This document shows, piece by piece, positions 8,202 through 16,181 of a stretch of DNA of 26,704 nucleotides. The notes beneath the pieces were generated by a model. That model worked only from the letters and a program-made list of their open reading frames with translations. It was not told the DNA's origin and made no database searches. Numbering within the stretch: position 1 is the first letter of the stretch; every line of letters starts with the position of its first letter. Position numbers and translations under genes: made by a program. The DNA is from JBIQKZ01 sp044464765 (GTDB lineage: Bacteria > Pseudomonadota > Gammaproteobacteria > Burkholderiales > Burkholderiaceae_B), in NCBI GenBank assembly GCA_044464765.1, contig JBIQKZ010000027.1, forward strand, positions 1 to 26,704. Reading direction: 5' to 3'.

Positions 8202-9392
8202 ATGGCGCACGCTCCCCAGATCAGGATCCCAGCCACCTACATGCGTGGCGGCACCAGCAAAGGCGTGTTCTTCCGCTTGCAGGATCTGCCCGCAGCGGCC
8301 CAGACGCCTGGGCCGGCGCGCGACGCCTTATTACTGCGCGTCATCGGCAGCCCCGACCCTTACGGAAAGCAGATTGACGGAATGGGTGGGGCCTCGTCCA
8401 GCACCAGCAAGACCGTCATTGTTTCCAAAAGCACCCAAGCAAACCACGACGTCGACTATCTATTCGGGCAGGTCTCCATCGACAAGGCGTTCGTCGACTG
8501 GAGCGGCAATTGCGGCAACCTTTCCGCAGCCGTGGGGCCTTTCGCCATCAGCAGCGGGCTGCTTGAAGCCGACCGCATCCCGCAGAGCGGCACGGCAACC
8601 GTACGCATCTGGCAGGCGAATATCGGCAAGACCATCATCGCTCAGGTGCCGATAAGCCACGGCGCCGTTCAGGAAACCGGCGACTTCGAACTCGATGGCG
8701 TTACCTTCCCGGCGGCGCCAGTACAGCTCGAATTCATCGACCCGGCCGCCGAGGAAGAAGGCGCCGGCGGCGCGATGTTCCCCACCGGTAATCTGGTGGA
8801 CGACTTGCCGGTTCCGGGCATTGGCACGCTGCCGGCCACCCTGATCAACGCCGGCATTCCCACCATTTTCATCAATGCCCACGACATCGGCTACACCGGC
8901 ATCGAGTTGCAGGACGCCATCAACAGCGACGCCAAGGCGCTGGCAATGTTTGAAACCATACGTGCGCACGGCGCCCTGCGCATGGGGCTGATCAAACACC
9001 TCGATGAAATCGCCCAACGCCAACATACACCCAAGGTGGCGTTCGTTGCACCGCCTGCCGCCTACGTATCATCCAGCGGCAAACACATTGGCGTCGACGA
9101 CATCGATCTGCTGGTGCGCGCAATGTCCATGGGCAAGCTGCACCATGCCATGATGGGCACTGCCGCCGTCGCCATCGCCACCGCAGCCGCCATTCCAGGC
9201 ACTCTGGTCAATCTGGCGGCAGGCGGGGGCAATCGCGACTCCGTGTGCTTTGGCCATCCGTCGGGCACCCTGCGCGTGGGCGCGCAAGCCAGCCTGCGCG
9301 AAGGCGAATGGACCGTTGGCAAAGTCACCATGAGCCGTAGCGCCCGCGTGCTGATGGAGGGGTGGGTTCGCGTACCCGGCGACACAATCTAG
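8202..9392 (+). CDS. prpF: 2-methylaconitate cis-trans isomerase PrpF
   Basis: Isomerises the AcnD product so that an aconitase can hydrate it to 2-methylisocitrate (diaminopimelate-epimerase fold, cytoplasmic). The 396 residues match the family length. The N-terminus IPATYMRGGTSKGVFF is diagnostic. Lys70 in SSSTSKTVIV and Cys104 in SGNCGNLSAAVGP line up with the catalytic Lys73 and Cys107 described for the Shewanella enzyme. An AGGAAA ribosome site precedes the ATG at 8202. It lies 36 bases after acnD and is probably the last dedicated gene of the prp operon. A TTCCCG/CGGGAA hairpin at 9397-9413 just after the stop has no T-run. Confidence 0.95.
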   Translation: MAHAPQIRIPATYMRGGTSKGVFFRLQDLPAAAQTPGPARDALLLRVIGSPDPYGKQIDGMGGASSSTSKTVIVSKSTQANHDVDYLFGQVSIDKAFVDWSGNCGNLSAAVGPFAISSGLLEADRIPQSGTATVRIWQANIGKTIIAQVPISHGAVQETGDFELDGVTFPAAPVQLEFIDPAAEEEGAGGAMFPTGNLVDDLPVPGIGTLPATLINAGIPTIFINAHDIGYTGIELQDAINSDAKALAMFETIRAHGALRMGLIKHLDEIAQRQHTPKVAFVAPPAAYVSSSGKHIGVDDIDLLVRAMSMGKLHHAMMGTAAVAIATAAAIPGTLVNLAAGGGNRDSVCFGHPSGTLRVGAQASLREGEWTVGKVTMSRSARVLMEGWVRVPGDTI

Positions 9393-9447
9393 CGTCTTCC
9401 CGGATGACGGGAACCACCTGGCACAAGGCAACTTCACTGGACTTTCT

Positions 9448-9723
9448 ATGACTCGAACGATCGAACATAATCCGCAAAATCATCGCTTCCAATGCGTGGA
9501 AGACGGATCGCTGTGCGTTCTGGACTATCAGTTGCACAACGACATCATGACCATTGCCCACACAGGTGTTCCCTCTGCCGTCGGCGGTCGCGGCATCGCC
9601 GCCGACCTGACCCGAACCGCCCTGAGCACCGCTCGCGACAAGGGCTGGAAAGTCCGACCAGTTTGTTCCTATGCAGTCGCCTACATTCGCCGCCATCCAA
9701 AATACCAGGACCTGCTGGCTTAA
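9448..9723 (+). CDS. small GNAT-fold N-acetyltransferase (YjdJ/NATD1 type)
   Basis: A 91-residue protein of the short GNAT family COG2388. Visible are the central strand LDYQLHNDIMTIAHTGVPSA, the acetyl-CoA pyrophosphate loop VGGRGIAADL at about 46-55, and the conserved ending VRPVCSYAVAYIRRHPKY. The family consists of minimal acetyltransferase domains whose substrates are mostly unknown. It starts 55 bases after prpF on the same strand and may be co-transcribed with it. A 193-base gap with its own operator and promoter then separates it from acnB. A role in acyl-CoA homeostasis or enzyme acetylation is conceivable from context but is not shown. Confidence 0.85.
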   Translation: MTRTIEHNPQNHRFQCVEDGSLCVLDYQLHNDIMTIAHTGVPSAVGGRGIAADLTRTALSTARDKGWKVRPVCSYAVAYIRRHPKYQDLLA

Positions 9724-9824
9724 GGTCCCATCGAACCTATGGGCGAACTTCGCCGCACCGCCCGACGTGAATGGAATTGACGATGCGATGGCCTCGCCGC
9801 TTTGAACTTTTGTTGTTGTTTTAA

Positions 9825-9845
9825 GTCTTATATAAGATATAAGAC
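9825..9845. promoter_or_regulatory. perfect palindromic operator upstream of acnB
   Basis: Arms GTCTTATAT (9825-9833) and ATATAAGAC (9837-9845) are exact reverse complements around a 3-base centre AAG. The site ends 2 bases before the -35 box of the acnB promoter. A 21-base perfect dyad at this place strongly suggests a dimeric regulator of acnB. Its identity is not given by the sequence. A GntR-type or other TCA-cycle regulator is my guess. Confidence 0.7.
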
Positions 9846-9847
9846 AT

Positions 9848-9876
9848 TTGCCTGAATAACGGCTTGAACGTACAAT
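9848..9876 (+). promoter_or_regulatory. sigma-70 promoter of acnB
   Basis: TTGCCT at 9848-9853, a 17-base spacer, then TACAAT at 9871-9876. Both boxes are good and the spacing is ideal. Transcription should start near 9883, about 35 bases before the acnB ATG. The adjacent upstream palindrome would place a regulator next to the -35 box. Confidence 0.7.
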
Positions 9877-9916
9877 AGCGTCATCTTTTCCAACCCCATC
9901 CCATAGGGTGTCCTCC

Positions 9917-12508
9917 ATGCTAGAAACCTATCGCCAACACGCCGCTGAACGCGCCGCGCTGGGCATACCTGCCTTGCCGCTCAGCGCCAAGCAAACAGCC
10001 GACCTGATCGAACTGCTCAAGTCTCCGCCCGCCGGCGAAGAGGTCTTTCTGCTCGACCTGTTTACCCATCGTGTGCCCGCCGGAGTCGACGACGCCGCCA
10101 AAGTCAAGGCGTCCTATCTGGCCGCCGTTGCTTTCGGCACCGAAAAATGCCCGCTGATCGATCGCCAGAAAGCAACTCAGTTGCTGGGCACCATGCTGGG
10201 CGGCTATAACATTACCCCGCTGATCCAGTTGCTCGACGACGCCGAGCTGGGCTCCGTAGCCGCCGATGCGCTCAAGACCACCCTGCTTATGTTCGACGCC
10301 TTTCACGATGTCAAGGAATTGGCCGCCAAAGGCAATGCCAACGCCAAGGCTGTCATGCAAAGCTGGGCTGACGCCGAATGGTTCACCAGCCGTCCCGAAG
10401 TGCCCCAAAGCCTGACCGTCACGGCCTTCAAGGTTCCCGGCGAAACCAACACCGACGATCTCTCCCCCGCACCCGACGCCACCACTCGCCCCGACATCCC
10501 CCTGCATGCCTTGGCCATGCTGAAGAACACCCGTGAAGGGGCGGCGTTCCAGCCCGAAGAAGATGGCAAGCGGGGCCCGGTGCAATTTATCGAATCGCTG
10601 AAAGACAAAGGCCATCTCGTCGCCTATGTGGGCGACGTCGTCGGCACGGGCTCGTCGCGTAAATCCGCCACCAACTCCGTCTTGTGGTTTACCGGCGAAG
10701 ATATCCCCTTCGTACCCAACAAGCGCTTTGGCGGTGTGTGTCTGGGCGGCAAGATCGCTCCTATTTTCTACAACACCATGGAAGATGCCGGCGCCCTGCC
10801 CATCGAACTGGACGTCTCCAAAATGGAAATGGGCGATGTCATCGAACTGCGCCCCTATGAAGGCAAGGCGCTCAAAAACGGTGAAGTCATCGCCGAATTC
10901 CAGGTCAAGTCCGACGTCCTGTTCGACGAAGTTCGCGCTGGCGGCCGTATTCCGCTGATCATCGGCCGCGGCCTGACCTCTCGTGCACGCGAAGCGCTTG
11001 GCTTGCCGGCGTCCAACCTGTTCCGCCTGGCCAGCCAGCCCGAAGATACCGGCAAGGGCTTCAGCCTGGCTCAGAAAATGGTCGGACGCGCCTGTGGCCT
11101 GCCCGAAGGCCAAGGCGTTCGTCCCGGCGCCTACTGCGAACCCAAGATGACGTCGGTAGGCAGCCAGGACACCACGGGTCCCATGACCCGCGACGAACTC
11201 AAAGACCTGGCCTGCCTGGGCTTCTCGGCCGACCTGGTCATGCAGTCTTTCTGCCATACCGCTGCCTATCCCAAGCCGGTCGATGTCAAAACCCACCATA
11301 GCCTGCCTGAATTCATCAGCACGCGCGGCGGGATTTCACTCCGCCCCGGCGATGGCGTCATCCATAGCTGGCTGAACCGCATGTTGCTGCCCGACACGGT
11401 CGGCACCGGCGGCGATTCGCACACGCGCTTCCCCATCGGCATTTCTTTCCCGGCCGGGTCCGGCCTGGTCGCCTTTGCCGCCGCTACCGGCGTCATGCCG
11501 CTGGACATGCCCGAATCAGTCCTGGTGCGCTTCAAGGGAAAAATGCAGCCCGGCGTCACGTTGCGCGACCTGGTCAATGCCATTCCGCTCTACGCGATCA
11601 AGCAAGGTTTGCTGACGGTCGCCAAGCAAGGCAAGAAAAATATTTTCTCCGGCCGCATTCTTGAAATCGAAGGCCTGCCCGACCTGAAGGTGGAGCAAGC
11701 ATTCGAGTTGTCCGACGCATCTGCCGAGCGCTCCGCCGCCGGGTGCACGGTGCGCCTGGACAAAGAGCCCATCATTGAGTACATCAACAGCAACATCGTG
11801 ATGCTCAAGTGGATGATTGCAAACGGTTACGAAGACGAGCGCTCGCTGACACGCCGCATCAAAGGCATGGAAGCCTGGCTGGCTGATCCGAAACTGCTTG
11901 AGCCGGACGCCGACGCTGAATACGCCGCCGTCATCGACATCGACCTGGCCGACATACACGAACCCATCGTCGCATGTCCCAACGATCCAGACGACGTCAA
12001 GACTCTGTCCGATGTTGCCGGCGCAGCCATCGACGAAGTGTTCATTGGCAGCTGCATGACCAATATCGGCCACTTCCGCGCAGCCTCGAAACTGCTGGAA
12101 GGCAAGCGCGACATCCCAGTCAAGCTGTGGGTTGCGCCGCCCACCAAAATGGATGCGCAGCAGCTTACCGAGGAAGGCCACTACGGTGTTTTCGGCACGG
12201 CAGGCGCGCGCACCGAGATGCCCGGCTGCTCGTTGTGCATGGGCAACCAGGCGCAAGTACGTGAAGGCGCAACGGTCATGTCCACCAGTACACGCAACTT
12301 CCCCAACCGCCTGGGCAAGAACACCAACGTGTACCTGGGCTCGGCCGAACTGGCCGCCATTTGCTCACGCCTGGGCCGCATTCCGACCCGTGAAGAGTAT
12401 ATGGCCGATATCGGCGTCATCGACCAAAGCAGCGCCGAGATTTACCAATACCTGAACTTCGACCAAATCGAAGAATACAAGGAAATTGCTGACTCGGTCG
12501 GCGTCTGA
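9917..12508 (+). CDS. acnB: aconitate hydratase B (and probable 2-methylaconitate hydratase)
   Basis: Interconverts citrate and isocitrate in the TCA cycle. AcnB-type enzymes also hydrate 2-methyl-cis-aconitate to 2-methylisocitrate, which would complete the AcnD/PrpF route. The 863 residues are close to the E. coli protein (865). The N-terminus MLETYRQHAAERAALGIPALPL matches AcnB, so the ATG at 9917 is preferred to the in-frame GTG at 9908. The HEAT-like domain occupies roughly 1-160, and the swivel domain with DVVGTGSSRKSATNSV follows. The 4Fe-4S ligands are Cys713 (GSCMTN), Cys771 and Cys774 (GCSLCMGN). It is expressed from its own promoter and ends at a strong terminator. Confidence 0.96.
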   Translation: MLETYRQHAAERAALGIPALPLSAKQTADLIELLKSPPAGEEVFLLDLFTHRVPAGVDDAAKVKASYLAAVAFGTEKCPLIDRQKATQLLGTMLGGYNITPLIQLLDDAELGSVAADALKTTLLMFDAFHDVKELAAKGNANAKAVMQSWADAEWFTSRPEVPQSLTVTAFKVPGETNTDDLSPAPDATTRPDIPLHALAMLKNTREGAAFQPEEDGKRGPVQFIESLKDKGHLVAYVGDVVGTGSSRKSATNSVLWFTGEDIPFVPNKRFGGVCLGGKIAPIFYNTMEDAGALPIELDVSKMEMGDVIELRPYEGKALKNGEVIAEFQVKSDVLFDEVRAGGRIPLIIGRGLTSRAREALGLPASNLFRLASQPEDTGKGFSLAQKMVGRACGLPEGQGVRPGAYCEPKMTSVGSQDTTGPMTRDELKDLACLGFSADLVMQSFCHTAAYPKPVDVKTHHSLPEFISTRGGISLRPGDGVIHSWLNRMLLPDTVGTGGDSHTRFPIGISFPAGSGLVAFAAATGVMPLDMPESVLVRFKGKMQPGVTLRDLVNAIPLYAIKQGLLTVAKQGKKNIFSGRILEIEGLPDLKVEQAFELSDASAERSAAGCTVRLDKEPIIEYINSNIVMLKWMIANGYEDERSLTRRIKGMEAWLADPKLLEPDADAEYAAVIDIDLADIHEPIVACPNDPDDVKTLSDVAGAAIDEVFIGSCMTNIGHFRAASKLLEGKRDIPVKLWVAPPTKMDAQQLTEEGHYGVFGTAGARTEMPGCSLCMGNQAQVREGATVMSTSTRNFPNRLGKNTNVYLGSAELAAICSRLGRIPTREEYMADIGVIDQSSAEIYQYLNFDQIEEYKEIADSVGV

Positions 12509-12528
12509 TCCCTACCTACGGTCCAGAC

Positions 12529-12566
12529 GGGCTGAGCCCTGTATACACAGGGCTCAGCCCTTTTTG
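12529..12566 (+). terminator. intrinsic terminator of acnB
   Basis: A perfect 14-bp stem (arm GGGCTGAGCCCTGT at 12529-12542 and its complement at 12547-12560) with the loop ATAC is followed at once by TTTTTG. It lies 20 bases after the acnB stop. The stretch 12571-12664 between it and the next gene holds nothing recognisable. Confidence 0.93.
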
Positions 12567-12664
12567 TTTCTACCCGATTCGAGCAACCGGTTACGTAGGC
12601 CGTGGGCCAATTCGGCGCTTTCGCCGCAGCGCCGCTGCATGCCTTGAAGCTCTGCATTCACCAG

Positions 12665-13018
12665 TCAAACATCCAGCACGGTCGAAAATCCGCCAAAAAT
12701 CATGCGCTTTCCGTCAAAGGGCATGTCGCCGCCCATTTCCTTCATGCGCGGATCTTCCATCATTTTCTGGTTCGCCGCATCACGAGCCGCCTTCGAGGGA
12801 TACTCCACCCAGCTGAAGACCACGTTTTCCCCGTCTTCGGCGTTCACTGATCTACGAAAATCGGTCACCTTTCCGTCGGGAACATCATCGCCCCAGCATT
12901 CCACAACCCGCGTCGCGCCAAACTCTTTAAGCAACGCGGAAAACTTGGTCGCTGCCTGTACAAACTCGTCTTTCCTGGCGCTTGGCACCGCCAACACAAA
13001 CCCTTCTATATAGTGCAT
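12665..13018 (-). CDS. DUF1428 family protein
   Basis: A 117-residue cytoplasmic protein of the DUF1428 family (YbaA-like, dimeric alpha-beta barrel fold expected). Diagnostic segments are MHYIEGFVLAVP at the start, VVECWGDDVPDGKVTDF in the middle, and VVFSWVEYPSKAARDAANQKMMEDPRM followed by MPFDGKRMIFGGF at the end. The biochemical role of the family is unknown. The start is supported by an AGGAG site about 9 bases upstream. It is the last of three minus-strand genes after the CDF transporter and the hemerythrin gene, 57 bases from the latter, so co-transcription is possible. Confidence 0.9.
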   Translation of the reverse strand: MHYIEGFVLAVPSARKDEFVQAATKFSALLKEFGATRVVECWGDDVPDGKVTDFRRSVNAEDGENVVFSWVEYPSKAARDAANQKMMEDPRMKEMGGDMPFDGKRMIFGGFSTVLDV

Positions 13019-13075
13019 GATTACCGCTCCTGTTAAGGTAAAGAAAACGCGCGGCGTTAGCAGGCCGCGACTGTT

Positions 13076-13534
13076 TTACGATTCAGCCAGTACGCGCTTC
13101 ATGCGCTCGTAATCTTTCAGATAGCTTTTTGCCAGTCTAGTTTTCTGTGTTTCGGTAAGAATTTTTCCCGACATCTGGAAGAACTTGGTCTCCTCTTCCC
13201 GAAGGTGATGATGGACCTGGTGAGAAAGCTGCTTGGCTTTCGCATACCAGCTTCCGCCCTCGTCGTCGGCCGCTTCCAGATCTTCGATACACTCGTCGAT
13301 TTCATGGTGTTCCGCCAAGGCATGCCGTGATGGGCTCAAGCCCAGGTCATCCATAAGAATGGGAGCGTACAGAAAACGCTCCTCGGCAGCCGCGTGCGCG
13401 GCAAGCTCGATCCGAAGCGTTCGAAGGATATCGTCGCGCCGGCCACTTTGCGGCGTCGCGCGAAGCAGCTTCCGACATAGCGACCGTTGGATTTCGTGAC
13501 TTTCCCGCAATGCTTCATAAATATTTTCAGACAT
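13076..13534 (-). CDS. hemerythrin HHE cation-binding domain protein
   Basis: A 152-residue four-helix hemerythrin-like protein. Putative di-iron ligands are spread as in the family: His13 (SHEIQR), His47 with Glu51/52 (AAHAAAEE), His76/77 with nearby acids (EHHEIDECIED), and His105-110 (HQVHHHLREEETKFF). Such proteins bind oxygen, nitric oxide or iron, or act in stress repair. Which applies here is not visible. The ATG at 13534 with AGGA upstream is preferred to an in-frame codon 33 bases earlier that would add residues not typical of the family. It lies 72 bases downstream of the CDF gene. Confidence 0.88.
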   Translation of the reverse strand: MSENIYEALRESHEIQRSLCRKLLRATPQSGRRDDILRTLRIELAAHAAAEERFLYAPILMDDLGLSPSRHALAEHHEIDECIEDLEAADDEGGSWYAKAKQLSHQVHHHLREEETKFFQMSGKILTETQKTRLAKSYLKDYERMKRVLAES

Positions 13535-13606
13535 GCGTGCATCCTTTGTAAGTCGAGATGTCACCATCTTAGCTGCTTGCCGTCAGAAAAAATTCACTAA
13601 ACGTAA

Positions 13607-14614
13607 CTACTGCCGTATGCCATGCCGGTGATCATGGCCGTGTTCCTCATGCCCATGATCATGTGGGTGAACTTCGGGCGCAGCCACCAGCGATAAGCTG
13701 CATGGCTCGGTTTCGTCATTCCAGTCAATGGCGACAGTGGCGTGTTCGATATTGAATTGCAGCTTCAATTCACGCTCGACCGACCGCACGACGACACGGG
13801 CGTCCGCATCGACATGAGGCCGTACATGCAAGGTGGCCAGCACACGACCCGAAGTAATGGACCAGACATGGATATGGCTGACCGCAGCCGCGCCCGGCAC
13901 AGCCTGCATGAGATGCTGTTCGATCAATCCCGGCGCCGCGTTCTCGGGCGCCCCCTCGAGCAGGATATGCAAGGACTTGCCAAGGAGCTTCCAGGCACTG
14001 CGCAGAATCAGCAGGGACACGACAACAGACAGAATAGGATCAATGGGCGTCCAGCCCGTCAAGTAAATGACGACCGCTGCGGCAATAGCCCCCACTGAAC
14101 CCAGCAAATCACCCAGAACATGAAGTACGGCGCCTTTGATATTGACATGCTCGCTATCGCCACGAGTCAGTATCCAAAGCACCAGCACATTGACCAGCAA
14201 GCCGATAACCGCCACCCAGAGCATCGGTCCCGCAAGCACCATATGCGGCTGCTGGAAACGCTGCCAGGCCTCGTACACAATCCAGAACACGATGCCGAAC
14301 AAGGTCATGGCGTTGATAAGGCTGGCAACCACTTCGAAACGCGCATAACCAAAGGTCCGCTTGGCATCGACGGCGCGTCGCCCAAAGCGAAAGGCCGCAT
14401 AGGCAAGCGCCAGCGCGGCGGCATCCGCCAGCATATGCCCCGCGTCGGCCAGCAAAGCCAGCGAGCCCGAGATGACGCCTCCGATCACCTCGACAATCAT
14501 GAAAACGAAAATCAGGACGCACGAGAGCAAAACCTTACGCTCGTTATCACTCGTCACGGCAGGCGTGTGCGAATGATCGTGGTCATGATGATCGTGGCCG
14601 TGGGAATGGGACAT
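13607..14614 (-). CDS. cation diffusion facilitator (zinc exporter, CzcD/ZitB type)
   Basis: Inner-membrane proton-coupled exporter of Zn2+ and related divalent cations. The 335 residues begin with a His-rich tail (8 His in residues 3-16) and end with another (HPHDHGHEEHGHDHRHG). About six membrane helices lie between roughly 27 and 215. The paired metal-site motifs are visible: HMLAD at 60-64 in helix 2 and HVLGD at 165-169 in helix 5. A cytoplasmic domain of about 80 residues follows (SHIHVWSITSGRVLATLHV). No ribosome site precedes the ATG. A TATAAA lies only 9 bases before it on the minus strand, so the message may have almost no leader. First gene of the minus-strand trio. Confidence 0.93.
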   Translation of the reverse strand: MSHSHGHDHHDHDHSHTPAVTSDNERKVLLSCVLIFVFMIVEVIGGVISGSLALLADAGHMLADAAALALAYAAFRFGRRAVDAKRTFGYARFEVVASLINAMTLFGIVFWIVYEAWQRFQQPHMVLAGPMLWVAVIGLLVNVLVLWILTRGDSEHVNIKGAVLHVLGDLLGSVGAIAAAVVIYLTGWTPIDPILSVVVSLLILRSAWKLLGKSLHILLEGAPENAAPGLIEQHLMQAVPGAAAVSHIHVWSITSGRVLATLHVRPHVDADARVVVRSVERELKLQFNIEHATVAIDWNDETEPCSLSLVAAPEVHPHDHGHEEHGHDHRHGIRQ

Positions 14615-14883
14615 ATGCAGCTATTTATAAAAAGAATGGGCTCTCTTTCAGGCGCCGAAGCGACAATCAACTCGCGATGGCCCGCAAATCGTTCAGGTTC
14701 CGCAGCCATGTGCTTGCCATGGAATGACGAGGCAAGTTTAACAATAGTAATTGCCTGTCAGGCGCGAGCGGCGACAGGCTGCCTGTGAACTTGTCATGGC
14801 CATCGACAAACAATCGGATAAAATCAGCCCTATCCTTTTCGGACGCTCCCGCATTCGAGAAGCCCGCACTCGGAACCTTGCCC

Positions 14884-15480
14884 ATGAAACAGCTTTCCAA
14901 ATATTTCATACGCGGGCTGATCGCTATCCTGCCCGTCGCCCTGACCTTGTATCTGCTGTACATTTTCCTGGCCTGGAGCGAAACCTTGGCCTTTACCCTT
15001 CTGGGCGGCCTAATCGGCGATATCTACGTGCCAGGCATGGGCCTGGCCATAGCGGTGCTGTTCATCATTGCGGTGGGCTATCTGCTATCCATGCGCCGCA
15101 TTCGACGCATGGCCAGCATCTTCGAGCTGCCCTTCAACAATATCCCTGTGGTGAAAAGCATCTACTCGTCGGTCAAGAGCTTTGCCGATTATTTTTCTCC
15201 CGGCGGCGGCTCCCAGGGCACGCAGCAAGTCGTTATCTTGCGGGTTCCCGGCCAGCCCCTGGAACTCGTGGGCCTGGTAACACGCAAAGGTGTCGACGAT
15301 CTGCCCGATGGCTTCACACAGGAAGACCGTATCGCAGTCTACCTGCCCATGGGGTATATGATCGGGGGCTATACAGTCTTTGTTCCATCCAGTTGGGCCC
15401 AGCCCATCGACATGACGGTCGAAGAAGCGATGCGCTCGTCGCTGATTGCCTGGATGTCACGCAACGGTTCGACCTCATGA
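14884..15480 (+). CDS. DUF502 family inner-membrane protein
   Basis: A 198-residue membrane protein of the DUF502 family (COG2928). It opens with MKQLSKYFIRGLIAILPVAL, has two hydrophobic helices (about 10-35 and 50-75), then the conserved segment FELPFNNIPVVKSIYSSVKSF and a soluble beta-rich part containing VYLPMGYMIGGYTVFVP. The family is common in proteobacteria. Its role is unclear, possibly in envelope or transport functions. The ATG at 14884 fits the family. An in-frame codon at 14785 would add 33 unrelated residues. The stop overlaps the next start by 4 bases (ATGA), so the two genes are probably translationally coupled. Bases 14615-14883 hold no gene that I can support. Confidence 0.9.
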   Translation: MKQLSKYFIRGLIAILPVALTLYLLYIFLAWSETLAFTLLGGLIGDIYVPGMGLAIAVLFIIAVGYLLSMRRIRRMASIFELPFNNIPVVKSIYSSVKSFADYFSPGGGSQGTQQVVILRVPGQPLELVGLVTRKGVDDLPDGFTQEDRIAVYLPMGYMIGGYTVFVPSSWAQPIDMTVEEAMRSSLIAWMSRNGSTS

Positions 15481-15821
15481 AGCCCCTGATGACCGCCTAC
15501 GGTGCCCTGGGCATTGCCATCTTCCTTGAAGTCGTGGGCACGACAATGCTGCAAAAATCCGAACAATTCACCCGGCTCGGGCCTACCGTGACCATGGCTG
15601 TCTGCTACCTGGGCGCCTTTTACTTTTTATCGATCGTGCTAAAGAGCATGCCGGTGGGCTTGGCCTACGCCATCTGGAGCGGCCTGGGCATCGTGTTGAT
15701 CTCGCTTATAGGCTATGTGGCATTTGGCCAAAAGCTTGATTTGCCCGCCATGATTGGCCTGGCTTTTATTATTGCCGGCGTGATCATCGTGAATGTGTTC
15801 TCGAAGTCGATCGGGCATTAA
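15477..15821 (+). CDS. emrE: EmrE-like small multidrug resistance efflux protein
   Basis: A 114-residue proton-coupled exporter of quaternary or lipophilic cations with four membrane helices, working as an antiparallel dimer. Glu18 in FLEVVGTTMLQKSE corresponds to the essential Glu14 of EmrE. The signatures AYAIWSGLGIVLISLIGY and FGQKLDLPAMIGLAFIIAGVIIVN closely follow EmrE. The SugE/Gdx guanidinium branch is less likely because those signatures are EmrE-type. The ATG overlaps the DUF502 stop (ATGA at 15477-15480), implying one transcript. Confidence 0.92.
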   Translation: MKPLMTAYGALGIAIFLEVVGTTMLQKSEQFTRLGPTVTMAVCYLGAFYFLSIVLKSMPVGLAYAIWSGLGIVLISLIGYVAFGQKLDLPAMIGLAFIIAGVIIVNVFSKSIGH

Positions 15822-15837
15822 GCGCCTGGGTCGGACA

Positions 15838-16065
15838 CTAGCCCGCGACTGGCCCCGCCGACTGCAACAGCCCACGCTGGCGGCTCCAGATGACGGGAAA
15901 TGCAATATCGTCGGCTGGATATTCACCTGAGGCCACTTCGGGCGGCCGGCGCAGTTTCATGGTGTGGGGGCGCGGGTCCCATTGCACGTCCTGGCCTAGA
16001 TACCGGATGGATAAGCCAATGCGTGTTTGCGTCGCTGAAGCGTTGCCTGCGGCCCGAGCTGTTTG
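15838..16065 (-). pseudogene. C-terminal remnant of a phytanoyl-CoA dioxygenase-like gene
   Basis: In the 360-base stretch between the SMR pump and the VOC gene, one minus frame ending in TAG at 15838-15840 reads GNASATQTRIGLSIRYLGQD and then WDPRPHTMKL, followed by ADDIAFPVIW. This resembles the C-terminus of PhyH-type iron/2-oxoglutarate dioxygenases, which often end with a GNRSA...RRIALSIRYLGDD segment, a DPRP motif and a final FPVVW. The metal-binding HGxG part and the rest of the enzyme are missing, because the VOC gene occupies the place where it should be. I therefore see a decayed fragment. The family call is from memory of the family pattern and is tentative. Confidence 0.42.
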
Positions 16066-16181
16066 GGAGCTGGTTCTACGCCAGGACGCGCGTAATGCGC
16101 TACCGGCCGACGCCGCCTTGTCCCGCCCCCGCCCTCTTTGAATCTTGAATATCAGCCAGCCACCGCCACCAGGAGTTCTTC

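Noticed and set aside
9397..9413. Hairpin after prpF as terminator
   Set aside because: Stem of only 6 bp and no T-run; transcription may continue into the GNAT gene.
9920..11299. 459-codon minus frame opposite acnB
   Set aside because: Antisense shadow of acnB; composition mirrors the codon use of the real gene.
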